Source: Paenibacillus oceani
GTDB taxonomy: Bacteria; Bacillota; Bacilli; Paenibacillales; NBRC-103111
Direction of reading: 5' to 3'
NCBI RefSeq assembly: GCF_014705615.1
Contig: NZ_JACXJA010000022.1
Span: forward strand, 62,001-126,000
Length of the DNA: 64,000 bases
Below are positions 51,319 through 60,900 of the stretch, piece by piece. A program made the translations under genes and the position numbers. The notes beneath the pieces were generated by a model. That model searched no databases, had not been told where the DNA came from, and was given only the letters and a program-made list of their open reading frames with translations. Every line of letters starts with the position of its first letter. The stretch's first letter is position 1.

Positions 51319-52816
51319 TCCGCAGCCCCCAGCCTTTCTTGAATTCGCCGGCGGCGCGCTCCACTTCCCTGAGTTCGATCGCGGGGTCATGACGGCTCGT
51401 CCAGCTAATAGCCAGGTCCTGCTTGACGACGTTCGCGCGGATCTCCTGAAGCGGCTGGGTCTCGCTCCGGTCGAGCGAGATCGCAAGCTGGAGCAGCGAG
51501 CCGAGCCGGTAGACGAGGTCCGCGTCGGTATCGCCGAGCAGATCTTTGTAGGGCAGCATCATGCTGCGCGCCTTGCTTTTGGACTTGTAGGAGGCGATCA
51601 GCGCGCACAGCACCGTCTCCCGGTGGGACAAGCCGTCGAGCCGGGAATGGACCATCAAGTAAAACGTATGCTTGTTGTAGTTATAGAAGTGAACCGTAAC
51701 GCCGATCCGGTACAGCATGGCCGCGGTTTGCAGCAGGTCCAGCGCTCTGCGGCCGAAGACGGTTTCCAGCGACAAATCCTCGAACAGTTTGGCAGCCAGC
51801 CTGGCGACCTGCTCGACATGGGGACGGAATACGGCAGGGTGCAAAGCGAGCAGGTTGCCGACGCTATCGGCCAGCACGTCCGCTACGACCGGTTTGTCGG
51901 GAAAAGCGGTCTCGTAAAACACCCCGTCGCGAAGGCCCGCCCCGCTGACGATGCAGCGGCTGGCCCGGATGTGCGAGAACAAAGTATGCAGGATGATCAA
52001 TCCGGGCACGATAATGTCGGCGCGGTCGCCGGACAGCCCTTCCACCTTGGTCCGCTGCTGCACGTCAAGCGAGGAAAGCCAATCCGACAGTTCATTCATG
52101 CCTTCTTTGCCGATCTCGTACATATGGGATTGCGTGAACGCATATTTTTTCTTCTTTTGATCGATTTTACACAAGGAACGAATCGTTCCGCCCAAGCCGA
52201 TCAGCGGCAGGTCGGGATGGCCGGACAGCCATTTCTCATCCTTGACCGAAGCGAGCACCATATCACGGATGCGCTTCAGGTCGTCCTTGCTGGCATTGCC
52301 CTGATCCGTATAGGTTTTGGCCGTGTTCACGGCGCCGAACGGAAGGGAGACGCTCCGGATCAGCGTCCGGTTGCGGAACAGCGAGATTTCGGTGCTGCCG
52401 CCGCCGATGTCGATCAGAAATCCGTCCTTGACGTCAATCGAATTGATCATGCCGATAAATCCGAGACGGGCTTCCTCTTCGCCGGACAAGATTTCGATCG
52501 GGATACCGGTCAGCAGGTGGAGCTGCTCAGCGGCCTGGCGGCCGTTGGTGGCGTTGCGGATCGCGGCTGTCGCCACAGCGCGCACCGTCTCCGCGGCATG
52601 GACGTGACACAGCATGCGGAATTCTTTCAAAATGCGGGCAAGCCGCTCGATGTCTGCTTGCGCGATCGAGCCGTCGGGGAGAATGGCAGCGCTGAGACGC
52701 GCCGATTCCTTGCTTTCGTCAATCGCTCTGTATGCTTCTTCCCCGACCCGCTCGTACAGGACGAGGCGGACCGAGTTGGATCCGATATCGATGATGCCTA
52801 CGCGTTCGCTTCTCAT
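51287..52816 (-). CDS. ppx: Exopolyphosphatase, Ppx/GppA family
   Basis: A 509-aa enzyme with an actin-like ATPase fold: GIIDIGSNSVRLVLYERV at the start and IDIGGGSTEISLFRNRTLI near residue 130, plus a helical HD-like C-terminus (from about 310). It removes phosphate from polyphosphate ends or cleaves pppGpp. GGGAGG lies about 14 nt before ATG 52816, a little far. Its tail overlaps ppk; together they make and degrade polyphosphate. Confidence 0.93.
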   Translation of the reverse strand: MRSERVGIIDIGSNSVRLVLYERVGEEAYRAIDESKESARLSAAILPDGSIAQADIERLARILKEFRMLCHVHAAETVRAVATAAIRNATNGRQAAEQLHLLTGIPIEILSGEEEARLGFIGMINSIDVKDGFLIDIGGGSTEISLFRNRTLIRSVSLPFGAVNTAKTYTDQGNASKDDLKRIRDMVLASVKDEKWLSGHPDLPLIGLGGTIRSLCKIDQKKKKYAFTQSHMYEIGKEGMNELSDWLSSLDVQQRTKVEGLSGDRADIIVPGLIILHTLFSHIRASRCIVSGAGLRDGVFYETAFPDKPVVADVLADSVGNLLALHPAVFRPHVEQVARLAAKLFEDLSLETVFGRRALDLLQTAAMLYRIGVTVHFYNYNKHTFYLMVHSRLDGLSHRETVLCALIASYKSKSKARSMMLPYKDLLGDTDADLVYRLGSLLQLAISLDRSETQPLQEIRANVVKQDLAISWTSRHDPAIELREVERAAGEFKKGWGLRIRMTPATFSR

Positions 52817-53149
52817 GGTATAGGTGTGCGCCTCCCGGTTGCGAGATATAGAACTATTTTATCAAAAAATAGTTGACTGCGCTGAATACCTTATCTCACA
52901 TTTTACCCACATCATGGACTTGGCATGATTTAATGGACTGCCGTGTGATTAAAATATTATGAACCATACTCTAGCCCGGCAGGTGATAGGATGTATCCTG
53001 TTCGAATGTGAAGCAATCCGGAGATAGCACATGTTTATAACGCCGATAATGAAGTTTTATCCCCGTTTTGTTTCTTTATCGACCCAAATCATTTATTATA
53101 TTACTTGATAGTTTTCCATGTCCGCGATTTTTATCACCTATATTTATAA
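52817..53149. other. Gene-free AT-rich stretch upstream of the MITE
   Basis: About 330 bp with no gene seen. It is AT-rich toward the right (ATTTATTATATTACTTGATAG near 53090). Any original citZ promoter to the left of the inserted element would be in here. Confidence 0.5.
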
Positions 53150-53330
53150 GTGCGAGTTCAAAAAGTCCGATTTTCAGCACCGAGAAGATGGGATGAAGCT
53201 AGGAAATGAGGAGCGGAGCGTAGTGTAAGCTTTCGTGAGCACCGGAAGTTCCGGCTGAATTCCATATTCGATGTCGAGCAGGCTTCCTGTATCTGCTTCG
53301 TGATCAAAAGTGGACTTTTTGAACAACCTC
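53150..53330 (-). mobile_element. Complete 181-bp MITE-like element with 5-bp target duplication
   Basis: On the minus strand it runs from GAGGTTGTTCAAAAAGTCC to GGACTTTTTGAACTCGCAC; the ends are inverted repeats sharing 13 exact bases (GTTCAAAAAGTCC). Identical TATAA lies at 53145-53149 and 53331-53335, a target duplication. No open frame codes for a transposase, so it needs one in trans. Partial copies are at 8627-8699 and 22775-22878. It ends 32 bp before the citZ start. Confidence 0.85.
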
Positions 53331-53362
53331 TATAAATCGATACCGAAAAGGAGCGAAATAAG

Positions 53363-54475
53363 ATGACAGCAACCAAAGGTCTTGAGGGTATCGTAGCGAC
53401 GACGTCCTCGATCAGCTCGATTATCGACGGCGTACTCACGTACCGGGGGATCGATATTGACGACTTGGCCGAGCATGCTTCTTTTGAAGAAGTCGTATAT
53501 TTGCTTTGGTACGGCAAGCTGCCTAACAAATCAGAACTGGAGCAGCTTCACGCCGATCTGAGCGCTAGCGCGCCGGTAGCCGATTCCGTTATCCAGCAAT
53601 TGAAGCTGTATCCGAAAAATACGAATTCAATGGCAGCCCTCCGTTCGGCGGTTTCCGCATTGGCGCTTTACGACGAGGAAGCGAACGACATGAGCCCAGC
53701 GGCGAATTTGCGCAAAGCGATTCGTCTGCAGGCGCAGCTTCCGACCATCGTCGCGGCGTTCGCACGTATTCGTGAAGGCAAGGAGCCGATCGCCCCGAAA
53801 GCGGGAGTATCGGTGAGCTATAATTTCTTGTACATGCTAACAGGCAACGATCCGGAGCCGATTGCAGTCGAAGCGCTCGACAAAGCTCTCGTCCTGCACG
53901 CCGACCACGAGCTGAACGCGTCGACGTTCGCCGCTCGCGTCACGGTAGCTACGCTGTCCGACATTTATTCCGGCGTCACTTCCGCGATAGGCGCTTTGAA
54001 AGGACCGCTGCACGGCGGCGCTAACGAGGCCGTTATGGCAATGCTGGAGGAGATTGGTACAAGCTCTGACGTCGAAGCTTACATCAACAACAAGCTGGCG
54101 AACAAAGAGAAGATTATGGGCTTTGGCCACCGTGTCTACAAAAACGGCGACCCTCGTGCGAAACATTTGCAGAAGATGTCCCGTGAGCTCGGCAAAATTA
54201 CGAACAACATGAACTGGTACGACATGTCGATCAAAATCGAAGAGCTCGTAACCGGTCAAAAAGGGTTGAAGCCGAACGTCGACTTTTATTCCGCATCGGT
54301 ATACACGTCCCTTGAAATTCCGCGCGACTTGTTTACGCCGATTTTCGCGATCAGCCGCGTATCCGGATGGACCGCTCACATTTTGGAGCAATACGAAAAT
54401 AATCGTCTGATTCGTCCGCGCGCCGAGTACACCGGTCCGGTCAATCAGAAATACGTTCCGATCGAAAGCCGTTAA
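53363..54475 (+). CDS. citZ: Citrate synthase
   Basis: A 370-aa citrate synthase of the short Bacillus type. Starts ATKGLEGIVATTSSISSIID; active-site His residues are in LVLHADHELNASTF and GPLHGGANEAV, and FGHRVYKNGDPRAKH is present. Condenses oxaloacetate and acetyl-CoA. ATG 53363 follows AAAAGGAGCG. The MITE-like element sits immediately upstream, so its promoter must be inside or beyond the element. Confidence 0.97.
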   Translation: MTATKGLEGIVATTSSISSIIDGVLTYRGIDIDDLAEHASFEEVVYLLWYGKLPNKSELEQLHADLSASAPVADSVIQQLKLYPKNTNSMAALRSAVSALALYDEEANDMSPAANLRKAIRLQAQLPTIVAAFARIREGKEPIAPKAGVSVSYNFLYMLTGNDPEPIAVEALDKALVLHADHELNASTFAARVTVATLSDIYSGVTSAIGALKGPLHGGANEAVMAMLEEIGTSSDVEAYINNKLANKEKIMGFGHRVYKNGDPRAKHLQKMSRELGKITNNMNWYDMSIKIEELVTGQKGLKPNVDFYSASVYTSLEIPRDLFTPIFAISRVSGWTAHILEQYENNRLIRPRAEYTGPVNQKYVPIESR

Positions 54476-54529
54476 GCGAATCCGGAGTGTTCCTCTGCTC
54501 TTGAGGCCGTTCCCCAATTCGTAGTTGTC

Positions 54530-54552
54530 CCCCAAGTGTGGTACACTTGGGG
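54530..54552. terminator. Perfect 10-bp hairpin after citZ
   Basis: CCCCAAGTGT (54530-54539) pairs with ACACTTGGGG (54543-54552) around a 3-nt loop. There is no T tract, so it may be a partial terminator or mRNA-stabilising stem. Confidence 0.6.
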
Positions 54553-54603
54553 TATCGGCGGCATGGATGGATTCAGATTTTGCCGCGAGCGGGGTGTTAC
54601 GGA

Positions 54604-54749
54604 CTGGGTGTGATTCTCTCACACAATGAGGGATTCACATTGGGTGTGATTTTCTCGTGCATATGAGGGATTCACACTGGGTGTGATTCTCTCACACAAT
54701 GAGGGATTCACACTGGGTGTGATTTTCTCGTGCATATGAGGGATTCACA
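54604..54749. repeat. Four-unit tandem repeat, period about 36.5 bp
   Basis: Two unit types alternate: A (36 bp, 54604-54639 and 54677-54712) and B (37 bp, 54640-54676 and 54713-54749). The two A copies are identical; the two B copies differ only at the first base. Each unit starts TGGGTGTGATT and ends GGGATTCACA, so GTGTGA and TCACAC form inverted repeats; in A units GTGTGA-TTCTC-TCACAC folds by itself. No coding frame uses it. Confidence 0.9.
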
Positions 54750-54843
54750 TTTGCACAGGTCTGCGACTCCCGTTCTTTTGCGGGCATGAACGCCCTTACG
54801 CTGGCGTTTTCCCATATACTACTATTATCTCAGGAGGTTTCCC

Positions 54844-56142
54844 ATGGCTCAATTCGAACATTACGCAGCGCCGACCGAAGGCGAGAAACTGTCGATCGTT
54901 GACGGTAAACTGGTAGTCCCTAATAATCCGATCATCCCGTTCATCGAAGGCGACGGCACGGGGCCGGACATTTGGGCAGCATCCAAACGCGTTCTCGACG
55001 CAGCTGTTGAGAAAGCTTACAAAGGCGAGAAAAAAATCGCTTGGTACGAAGTGTTCGCCGGCGAAAAAGCGTTCAACAACTACAACAGCTGGCTGCCTAA
55101 CGATACGCTGGAAGCAATCCGCGAATATATCGTAGCGATCAAAGGTCCTTTGACGACTCCGGTAGGCGGCGGCATCCGCTCGCTGAACGTGGCTCTTCGT
55201 CAAGAGCTCGACCTGTACGTCTGCTTGCGTCCTGTTCGTTACTTCAAGGGCGTGCCTTCCCCGGTTAAACGTCCGGAGCTTGTCGATATGGTTATTTTCC
55301 GCGAGAACACAGAGGACATCTACGCTGGCGTCGAGTGGCAAGAAGGTTCGGCCGAAGTGAAGAAAGTGCTTGAGTTTTTGCAAAACGAAATGGGCGTTAA
55401 GAAAATCCGCTTCCCTGAAACTTCCGGCATCGGCGTAAAACCGGTTTCCAAAGAAGGTTCGGAGCGTCTCGTTCGCGCCGCTATCGAATACACGATCAAG
55501 CATGGCCGCAAGAGCCTTACGCTTGTTCATAAAGGCAACATCATGAAGTTCACCGAAGGCGCGTTTAAAAACTGGGGCTATGAGCTTGCAGAGCGCGAAT
55601 ACGGAGACAAAGTATTCACTTGGGCGCAATATGACCGCATCAAAGAAGAGCAAGGCGCGGAAGCGGCTAACAAAGCTCAAAAAGATGCGGAAGCAGCCGG
55701 CAAAGTCATCGTAAAAGACGCAATTGCCGACATCGCCCTGCAGCAAGTATTGACTCGTCCGACCGACTTCGACGTCATCGCGACGCTGAACCTGAACGGC
55801 GACTACTTGTCCGACGCGCTCGCAGCTCAAGTTGGCGGCATCGGGATTGCTCCGGGAGCGAACATCAACTATGTGACGCACCATGCGATCTTCGAAGCTA
55901 CTCACGGTACAGCTCCGAAATACGCGGGTCTCGACGTCGTGAACCCGGGTTCGGTTACGCTGTCCGGCGTTATGATGCTGGAGCATCTGGGCTGGCTGGA
56001 AGCGGCTGACCTGATCTACAAAGGGCTGGAGAAGTCGATCGCCGACAAAACGGTAACGTATGACTTCGCACGTCTGATGGAAGGCGCAACGGAAGTTAAA
56101 TGCTCCGAATTCGCTAACCTTGTTATCAAAAACATGGACTAA
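54844..56142 (+). CDS. icd: Isocitrate dehydrogenase (NADP)
   Basis: A 432-aa dimeric-type isocitrate dehydrogenase. [20 protein letters not shown] carries the substrate Ser and Arg residues, [37 protein letters not shown] and [19 protein letters not shown] the rest of the site. Makes 2-oxoglutarate and NADPH. ATG 54844 follows AGGAGG. Separated from citZ by repeats and from mdh by a terminator, so each may be expressed separately. Confidence 0.97.
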   Translation: MAQFEHYAAPTEGEKLSIVDGKLVVPNNPIIPFIEGDGTGPDIWAASKRVLDAAVEKAYKGEKKIAWYEVFAGEKAFNNYNSWLPNDTLEAIREYIVAIKGPLTTPVGGGIRSLNVALRQELDLYVCLRPVRYFKGVPSPVKRPELVDMVIFRENTEDIYAGVEWQEGSAEVKKVLEFLQNEMGVKKIRFPETSGIGVKPVSKEGSERLVRAAIEYTIKHGRKSLTLVHKGNIMKFTEGAFKNWGYELAEREYGDKVFTWAQYDRIKEEQGAEAANKAQKDAEAAGKVIVKDAIADIALQQVLTRPTDFDVIATLNLNGDYLSDALAAQVGGIGIAPGANINYVTHHAIFEATHGTAPKYAGLDVVNPGSVTLSGVMMLEHLGWLEAADLIYKGLEKSIADKTVTYDFARLMEGATEVKCSEFANLVIKNMD

Positions 56143-56152
56143 TACGAGTTGT

Positions 56153-56182
56153 AAAATAGCGGAATTTAAATTCCGCTATTTT
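56153..56182. terminator. Perfect 15-bp palindrome after icd
   Basis: AAAATAGCGGAATTT followed directly by its inverse AAATTCCGCTATTTT: with A and T tracts, a bidirectional terminator 10 bp after the icd stop. Confidence 0.85.
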
Positions 56183-56249
56183 GCTTTAAATGGCGTCAAT
56201 TTGTCTACAATGATCCTGTAAAGACCCGAACCAAGGAGGATTCTTTATT

Positions 56250-57191
56250 ATGGCGATCAAGCGTAAAAAGATTACCGTTGTAGGTGCAGGCTTCACAGGG
56301 GCGACTACCGCGTTCCTGCTCGGACAAAAAGAACTTGGCGACGTTGTATTGCTCGATATCCCGCAGCTCGAAAATCCGACCAAAGGCAAAGCGCTGGATA
56401 TGCTCGAATCGAGCCCGGTGCAAGGGTTTGACAGCAACATCGTCGGTACCGCCAACTATGAGGATACGGCAGGCTCCGACGTGGTGATCATCACTGCCGG
56501 CATAGCCCGCAAGCCGGGCATGAGCCGCGACGATCTCGTGAATACGAACGCCGGCATCGTCAAATCCGTGTGCGAAAACGTTAAAAAATATTGCCCGGAT
56601 TCCTACGTGATCATTTTGAGCAACCCGGTAGACGCTATGACATATGTCGCTTACCAGGCGCTCGGCTTCCCGAGAAACCGCGTTATCGGCCAATCCGGTG
56701 TGCTCGACACGGCCCGTTACAACACGTTCATCGCCCAAGAGCTGAACGTGTCGGTTGAAGACGTCCGCGGCGTCGTTCTCGGCGGCCACGGCGACGATAT
56801 GGTTCCGCTCGTCCGTTACTCGAGCGTCGGCGGCATTCCGATCGAAAAGCTGATCTCTAAGGAGCGCATCGATGCGATCGTACAGCGGACGCGCACAGGA
56901 GGTGGCGAGATCGTCAACCTGCTCGGCAACGGCAGCGCGTATTACGCTCCGGCGGCTTCGCTCGTCCAGATGACGGAAGCGATTTTGAAGGACAAGAAGC
57001 GCATTGTGCCTGCCATCGCTTTGCTGCAGGGCGAGTATGGTTACAACGACCTGTTCATGGGCGTGCAGACGGTTCTCGGCGGCGACGGCATCGAGAAAGT
57101 GATCGAGCTCGAGCTGACCGACGAAGAGAAAGCGGCGATGGATAAGTCCGCGCAATCGGTACGAAGCGTAATCGCGATCGTGAACGGTTAA
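56250..57191 (+). CDS. mdh: Malate dehydrogenase
   Basis: A 313-aa lactate/malate-type dehydrogenase. NAD loop [16 protein letters not shown], acidic Asp in [41 protein letters not shown] and catalytic His in [20 protein letters not shown]. Oxidises malate to oxaloacetate for citrate synthase. ATG 56250 follows AAGGAGG. A plausible -10 (TACAAT near 56207) upstream suggests its own promoter after the icd terminator. Confidence 0.97.
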   Translation: MAIKRKKITVVGAGFTGATTAFLLGQKELGDVVLLDIPQLENPTKGKALDMLESSPVQGFDSNIVGTANYEDTAGSDVVIITAGIARKPGMSRDDLVNTNAGIVKSVCENVKKYCPDSYVIILSNPVDAMTYVAYQALGFPRNRVIGQSGVLDTARYNTFIAQELNVSVEDVRGVVLGGHGDDMVPLVRYSSVGGIPIEKLISKERIDAIVQRTRTGGGEIVNLLGNGSAYYAPAASLVQMTEAILKDKKRIVPAIALLQGEYGYNDLFMGVQTVLGGDGIEKVIELELTDEEKAAMDKSAQSVRSVIAIVNG

Positions 57192-57291
57192 TTTTTGGCG
57201 GGACCCCGAAGGAAGGGGCTGCTCTAAAAATATCCGCCTGCCTGACAGGGGAACGTCCGGATTTACAAACAAAAGGACCTCGACATCCGAC

Positions 57292-57338
57292 AAAAGGACC
57301 TCAGCTTCCACAGAAACGTGGAGGCGGAGGTCCTTTTT
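57292..57338 (+). terminator. mdh terminator with duplicated left arm
   Basis: AAAAGGACCTC (57292-57302) pairs with GAGGTCCTTTT (57327-57337), with an inner TCCAC/GTGGA stem, then TTTCTT. The same AAAAGGACCTC also occurs 21 bp upstream (57271-57281), giving a second possible left arm. Confidence 0.85.
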
Positions 57339-57507
57339 CTTGTGGAAAATTGGGTCCAAGTAAGGCTCAGCAAAATCAAGCAAATAATGGTGTGAGACAG
57401 CCCCATATTTATGGGGGAGACTTGTGCATCCCCTGCTTTTCGGGCAGGGAGGAGCGAATAGGGGTGGTTTGTACCCTTTATTTGGTCCGAAACCGGCTTG
57501 GACGGGA

Positions 57508-57598
57508 AAATAAGAGCGGTTTGAGACGGCTAAAATCGGCTGAAAGGGTGCAGATCCGTTCAGGTGGTGGATATAAGGGGTGCAAACCGCTTTTATTT
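57508..57598. repeat. 16-bp inverted repeat with long loop
   Basis: AAATAAGAGCGGTTTG (57508-57523) and CAAACCGCTTTTATTT (57583-57598) are inverted with one mismatch and a 59-bp spacer. The AATAAGAG core also appears in the hairpins at 36318-36463. Confidence 0.55.
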
Positions 57599-57656
57599 GT
57601 TTCGATTAATCGAAAAGACCGAAAATAGAGGGTGCAAAAGACTGCTATTGGTTACT

Positions 57657-57796
57657 GAGCCAGTTCTAAGCCAGCTCCGAACCAACTTCTGATCCAACTT
57701 CGCCCCAGCTTCGCTTTAGCTCCGAGCCAACTTAGCCCCAACTTGGGCCAACACCGCTCCAACACGGCCCAACACGGCCCAACACGACTCTAACAC
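57657..57796. repeat. Degenerate 10-13-bp tandem repeat
   Basis: Successive CCAACTTC, CCAGCTTCG and CCAACACGGC units; the right end has two exact CCAACACGGC copies and a worn CCAACACGAC. The plus strand is rich in C and A. Spacings drift from 13 down to 10 bp. No protein is evident. Confidence 0.65.
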
Positions 57797-57932
57797 AAAG
57801 CCGATACCTCTTCGTATCTTTCAACCAAAACGGGCATGGTTCGCATACCGGAGAAAAGCTGCTGCTGGTACAGGAACGGCCGCCCTCAAAAAAGCTCTCG
57901 TATAGATGTTCTTGATAAGTACGCAAGCCCAA

Positions 57933-58718
57933 CTAGATTTGATGGTCGTGCCGGAACGCGGAAGGCGTCATGCCGACTTTCGCGCGGAACACCCTGCACA
58001 AGTAAGAGCCGTTCTCGTATCCGCAGCGGGAGGCGATCGCCTCGAGCGTATCGTTCGTCTCGCGCAGCAGCCGTTTCGCTTCCTCCAGACGAAGCCGCGT
58101 CGCATACTCAACCGGGGTACAGCCGTATGCCAGCCGGAATCGTCGGGTCAGCTCAGACGGCTTAATGCCGAGACACCCGGCGATGTGCTGCATGCGGATT
58201 TCTCCGGCCAGCTGCCGGTGAATATAACTTGCCGCCTGCTTCATCAGCGGGTCAGTCGTTTTTTTGCGATGGAGCGCCTGCTTTCGTTCCTCTTCGCACA
58301 AGTACAGCAAATCCAGCAGCATATGGCTGGCGTAATGAATCATTCCGGAGCCGCCGCCGTATGCGACCCAGCTTTTGCGCAAGTAGGAGTAAGTGGAAGA
58401 AAGCCGATTAACGTCGCCGATCGACACATTCCCAACAGGAAGCTCGGAGAGGGCTCCATCTGCTCCTGACAGCGCGGTGAATTGGAAGACGTGAAAGGAG
58501 ATGTCCCCGAGCGATTGACGTCTGAAAACAGTGCCGGGAGGGCAAAACACGAGGTCTCCGAAGGAAGCCCGGCCGTGAAACGTCCCGATTCCATAGTCGA
58601 ACGCCCCCATTTCCGCACCGATCAATACATAATTGTGATGGGTTTCATCGCCTTTGATAAATCCGGGCTGAGGCCCAGCGCATGTATACGTTTTCACTTC
58701 CAGCATCGCACTTCCCAA
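57933..58718 (-). CDS. AraC-family transcriptional regulator with cupin-like N-terminus
   Basis: A 261-aa regulator. The N-terminal half is a small beta-barrel sensor (FCPPGTVFRRQSLGDISFHV); the C-terminal domain shows IRMQHIAGCLGIKPSELTRR and TLEAIASRCGYENGSYLCRVF with the closing GMTPSAFRHDH. TTG 58718 has GGGGGGAG about 6 nt upstream; ATG 58706 has a weaker site. Divergent from the beta-helix, binding-protein and amidohydrolase genes, its likely targets. Confidence 0.9.
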   Translation of the reverse strand: MGSAMLEVKTYTCAGPQPGFIKGDETHHNYVLIGAEMGAFDYGIGTFHGRASFGDLVFCPPGTVFRRQSLGDISFHVFQFTALSGADGALSELPVGNVSIGDVNRLSSTYSYLRKSWVAYGGGSGMIHYASHMLLDLLYLCEEERKQALHRKKTTDPLMKQAASYIHRQLAGEIRMQHIAGCLGIKPSELTRRFRLAYGCTPVEYATRLRLEEAKRLLRETNDTLEAIASRCGYENGSYLCRVFRAKVGMTPSAFRHDHQI

Positions 58719-58974
58719 TCTGCACTCCCCCCTCGGCGGCTGCAGCTGCCCGTTTCACGATCCCTCGAGATTACCATAACGAACCGTCAGGTCCAGCGTC
58801 AAGACCAAAAAAAGTGTCAGAAATAACTAAACTGCGTGTATTTCGCTTCAAATTTTGTGGAGGTATGATTAAAGCGAGATCTCGATGTATGCGCATACAA
58901 TCCTCCGCAGAAAGTGCCAGTCAGACGGAAGCTGCAAGATCAGCGTTTACAGGTGGACGATAAGGAGTGATGGG

Positions 58975-60876
58975 ATGCGGCAAAAACGGGAGAACGAGCA
59001 GAAAAGCGAAAGCCTGCCGGAAGACAGGTCGTCCGAAGTCCGGATTAGCCGAAGAAGACTGTTAACGTTAGGGGCCGCCGGCACCGTCGCCGTAACGGGA
59101 ACGCTGCTGGGCGCCTCTGTAAGTATGGCTCGCCAGGAAGGCGATGTCACCCGCAGCGTCTATGGGGAGCCGGACGATTGCAGCAGCTGTGAGCCGTTTA
59201 TTCGGCAAGTAGCCGAAGAGGCCGCCTCGGAAACGGTCCAGGAAGCTTTGCTGGGCGTGAATCTGAAGACAGACTGGCTATTCAATGTGAAGGAGTTCGG
59301 GGCGAAGGGAAACGCCAAATACCGGAACCCGGCCAACGGGCAATATTATCAGGACAGCGCCTACACGATGCCGGCCGATGACGACACCGCTGCGTTTAAC
59401 CTGGCACTTCTCGCCAGCGAGGAGCACACGGGAGGGAACAATACGCCTCTCAAAAGAACCGTATTCGTCCCTGCGGGCGATTATCTGATAGCCGGAACGG
59501 TATATGTGCGCAAAGGCCAGCATCTGAAAGGAGACGGAATCGGCTCGGTGCGGATCTTGATACCGGTAACAAGCAGAACCGAGCCTACCTTTCTGATGGG
59601 TCGCGCGGTCATCGGCGGTGTAATGCAGGTCGATTCGGGCGGGTTGGCTCCGAGCATATCGGATCTGTCTACAGAAGGCGGTTCTACCGTATCAGCCGTT
59701 TTCGATTGCGGTACGACGGCGGGGATCAGTTTGTTCAACCTGTTCATCACGGCGGCCGGGATCGGCGTCGCGGGAGCCGCCGGCGATCTGCAAGCTTACA
59801 ATCTGACGGTCGATATGTGCCAGATCGGCATGGTGCTGCCGGACCGGGGCCAGCGGAACGTAATCACCGCATGTTCGTTTTTCTGGAACAAGATCAGTAT
59901 CCGGGTGACCGGGTCGACGTATGACACGATCATCTCGGATTGCAACTTCGCCTTTAATTCCTTTCAGGACATTGAGCTTCGGGCGCCGACGGATGGAGGC
60001 AGCATCAAAAACGTATCGATCCGCAACTGCAATTTTACGGCTAACGGGCAGTACGCGACTTATTCGGGAGCGATTATATTTTATAACGTCAGCGATACGG
60101 ATGTGGCTATCTCGGACTGCGCGTTCCGCAACCTGTACGGCTACGGTGTCGTCTCGCTCGGCACATCGGCGAATAATGCCGTTGTCATCTCCGACTGCAT
60201 CTTCGATGGCAACAAGACGCATCACGAGTTCGTCCAAGGCACGACCTCCAAAGGAATCAGCATGGGCAACAACGACGTAACCGTGTCCTCCTGCCTGTTC
60301 CGCAACCTGAAGGGCGGGTACGCGATACGGGTCGGAGGGACGAGTGGAAGGCTCATGGTCGATAACTGCAAGTGGAGAGGCAATACGGCAAATTATTTCA
60401 TCGAGGTGACGGCTGCCGGAACCGAGGTGACCGCCGTACACAATACCGGCGACGATGTGTTGCCTCTAATCAATTGCTTCACCGGAGCGAAAGTGTTCTT
60501 GGCCGATAACCAAAAGTGGCTAGGGACCATTCAGACCGGGTCGTCCAAGAAATATGTCAAAATACCGACCTTCGACGGCCAGTTGAATGCGCTCGTCCGG
60601 ATAACCGCCAACCCGCTGCCGGGAGGATCGGCCGCCTACAGAAAGACCGCCCTCTTCTCGGTATACCGGTATACCGATGCGGCCGGCGGAGCGGCCACCG
60701 ACTATATAGCCAAGACGCTGCTTTCGCAGGCGCCTGCCGGGACAGCGCCCGCGATCGACATCGATCTCGCGCTGGATACCGTAACCGGCGGCGGATCGGG
60801 CGGATCGGTGCCGAACCGGTACGTGATCGTTGCCGTGCCGGAATCATGGACCAAGCTGGATATCGCCGTAGAGTGA
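58975..60876 (+). CDS. Tat-exported right-handed beta-helix protein
   Basis: A 633-aa secreted protein. ISRRRLLTLGAAGTVAV has the twin arginines at 26-27, followed by a hydrophobic run. The mature part contains FNVKEFGAKGNAK, DDDTAAFNLALLASEEHTGG and RTVFVPAGDYLIAGTVYV, the usual opening of pectate-lyase-3-like helices, then repeated beta turns with ISDCNFAFNSFQDIELRAP and ISDCAFRNLYGYGVVSLG. A C-terminal beta-sandwich-like part starts near residue 520. ATG 58975 follows AAGGAG. First gene of the operon, same layout as the protein at 25940. The upstream open frame lacks a ribosome site. Confidence 0.85.
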   Translation: MRQKRENEQKSESLPEDRSSEVRISRRRLLTLGAAGTVAVTGTLLGASVSMARQEGDVTRSVYGEPDDCSSCEPFIRQVAEEAASETVQEALLGVNLKTDWLFNVKEFGAKGNAKYRNPANGQYYQDSAYTMPADDDTAAFNLALLASEEHTGGNNTPLKRTVFVPAGDYLIAGTVYVRKGQHLKGDGIGSVRILIPVTSRTEPTFLMGRAVIGGVMQVDSGGLAPSISDLSTEGGSTVSAVFDCGTTAGISLFNLFITAAGIGVAGAAGDLQAYNLTVDMCQIGMVLPDRGQRNVITACSFFWNKISIRVTGSTYDTIISDCNFAFNSFQDIELRAPTDGGSIKNVSIRNCNFTANGQYATYSGAIIFYNVSDTDVAISDCAFRNLYGYGVVSLGTSANNAVVISDCIFDGNKTHHEFVQGTTSKGISMGNNDVTVSSCLFRNLKGGYAIRVGGTSGRLMVDNCKWRGNTANYFIEVTAAGTEVTAVHNTGDDVLPLINCFTGAKVFLADNQKWLGTIQTGSSKKYVKIPTFDGQLNALVRITANPLPGGSAAYRKTALFSVYRYTDAAGGAATDYIAKTLLSQAPAGTAPAIDIDLALDTVTGGGSGGSVPNRYVIVAVPESWTKLDIAVE

Positions 60877-60900
60877 ACCGGATCACAAGGGGGATTTCGC

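Larger units (their letters stand above)
57192..57932. other. Gene-free stretch with terminator and repeats
   Basis: About 740 bp between mdh and the convergent AraC gene. It contains the mdh terminator, a 16-bp inverted repeat and a 10-13-bp degenerate tandem repeat, listed separately. GGGTGCAAA or close variants occur three times (about 57546, 57579, 57630). Open frames here show no family. Confidence 0.65.

Noticed and set aside
54604-54749. CRISPR array
   Set aside because: The units are contiguous tandem repeats without unique spacers, and no cas genes are near.
57350-57932. Open frames on both strands in the mdh-AraC gap
   Set aside because: They cross tandem repeats and inverted repeats and show no conserved pattern.
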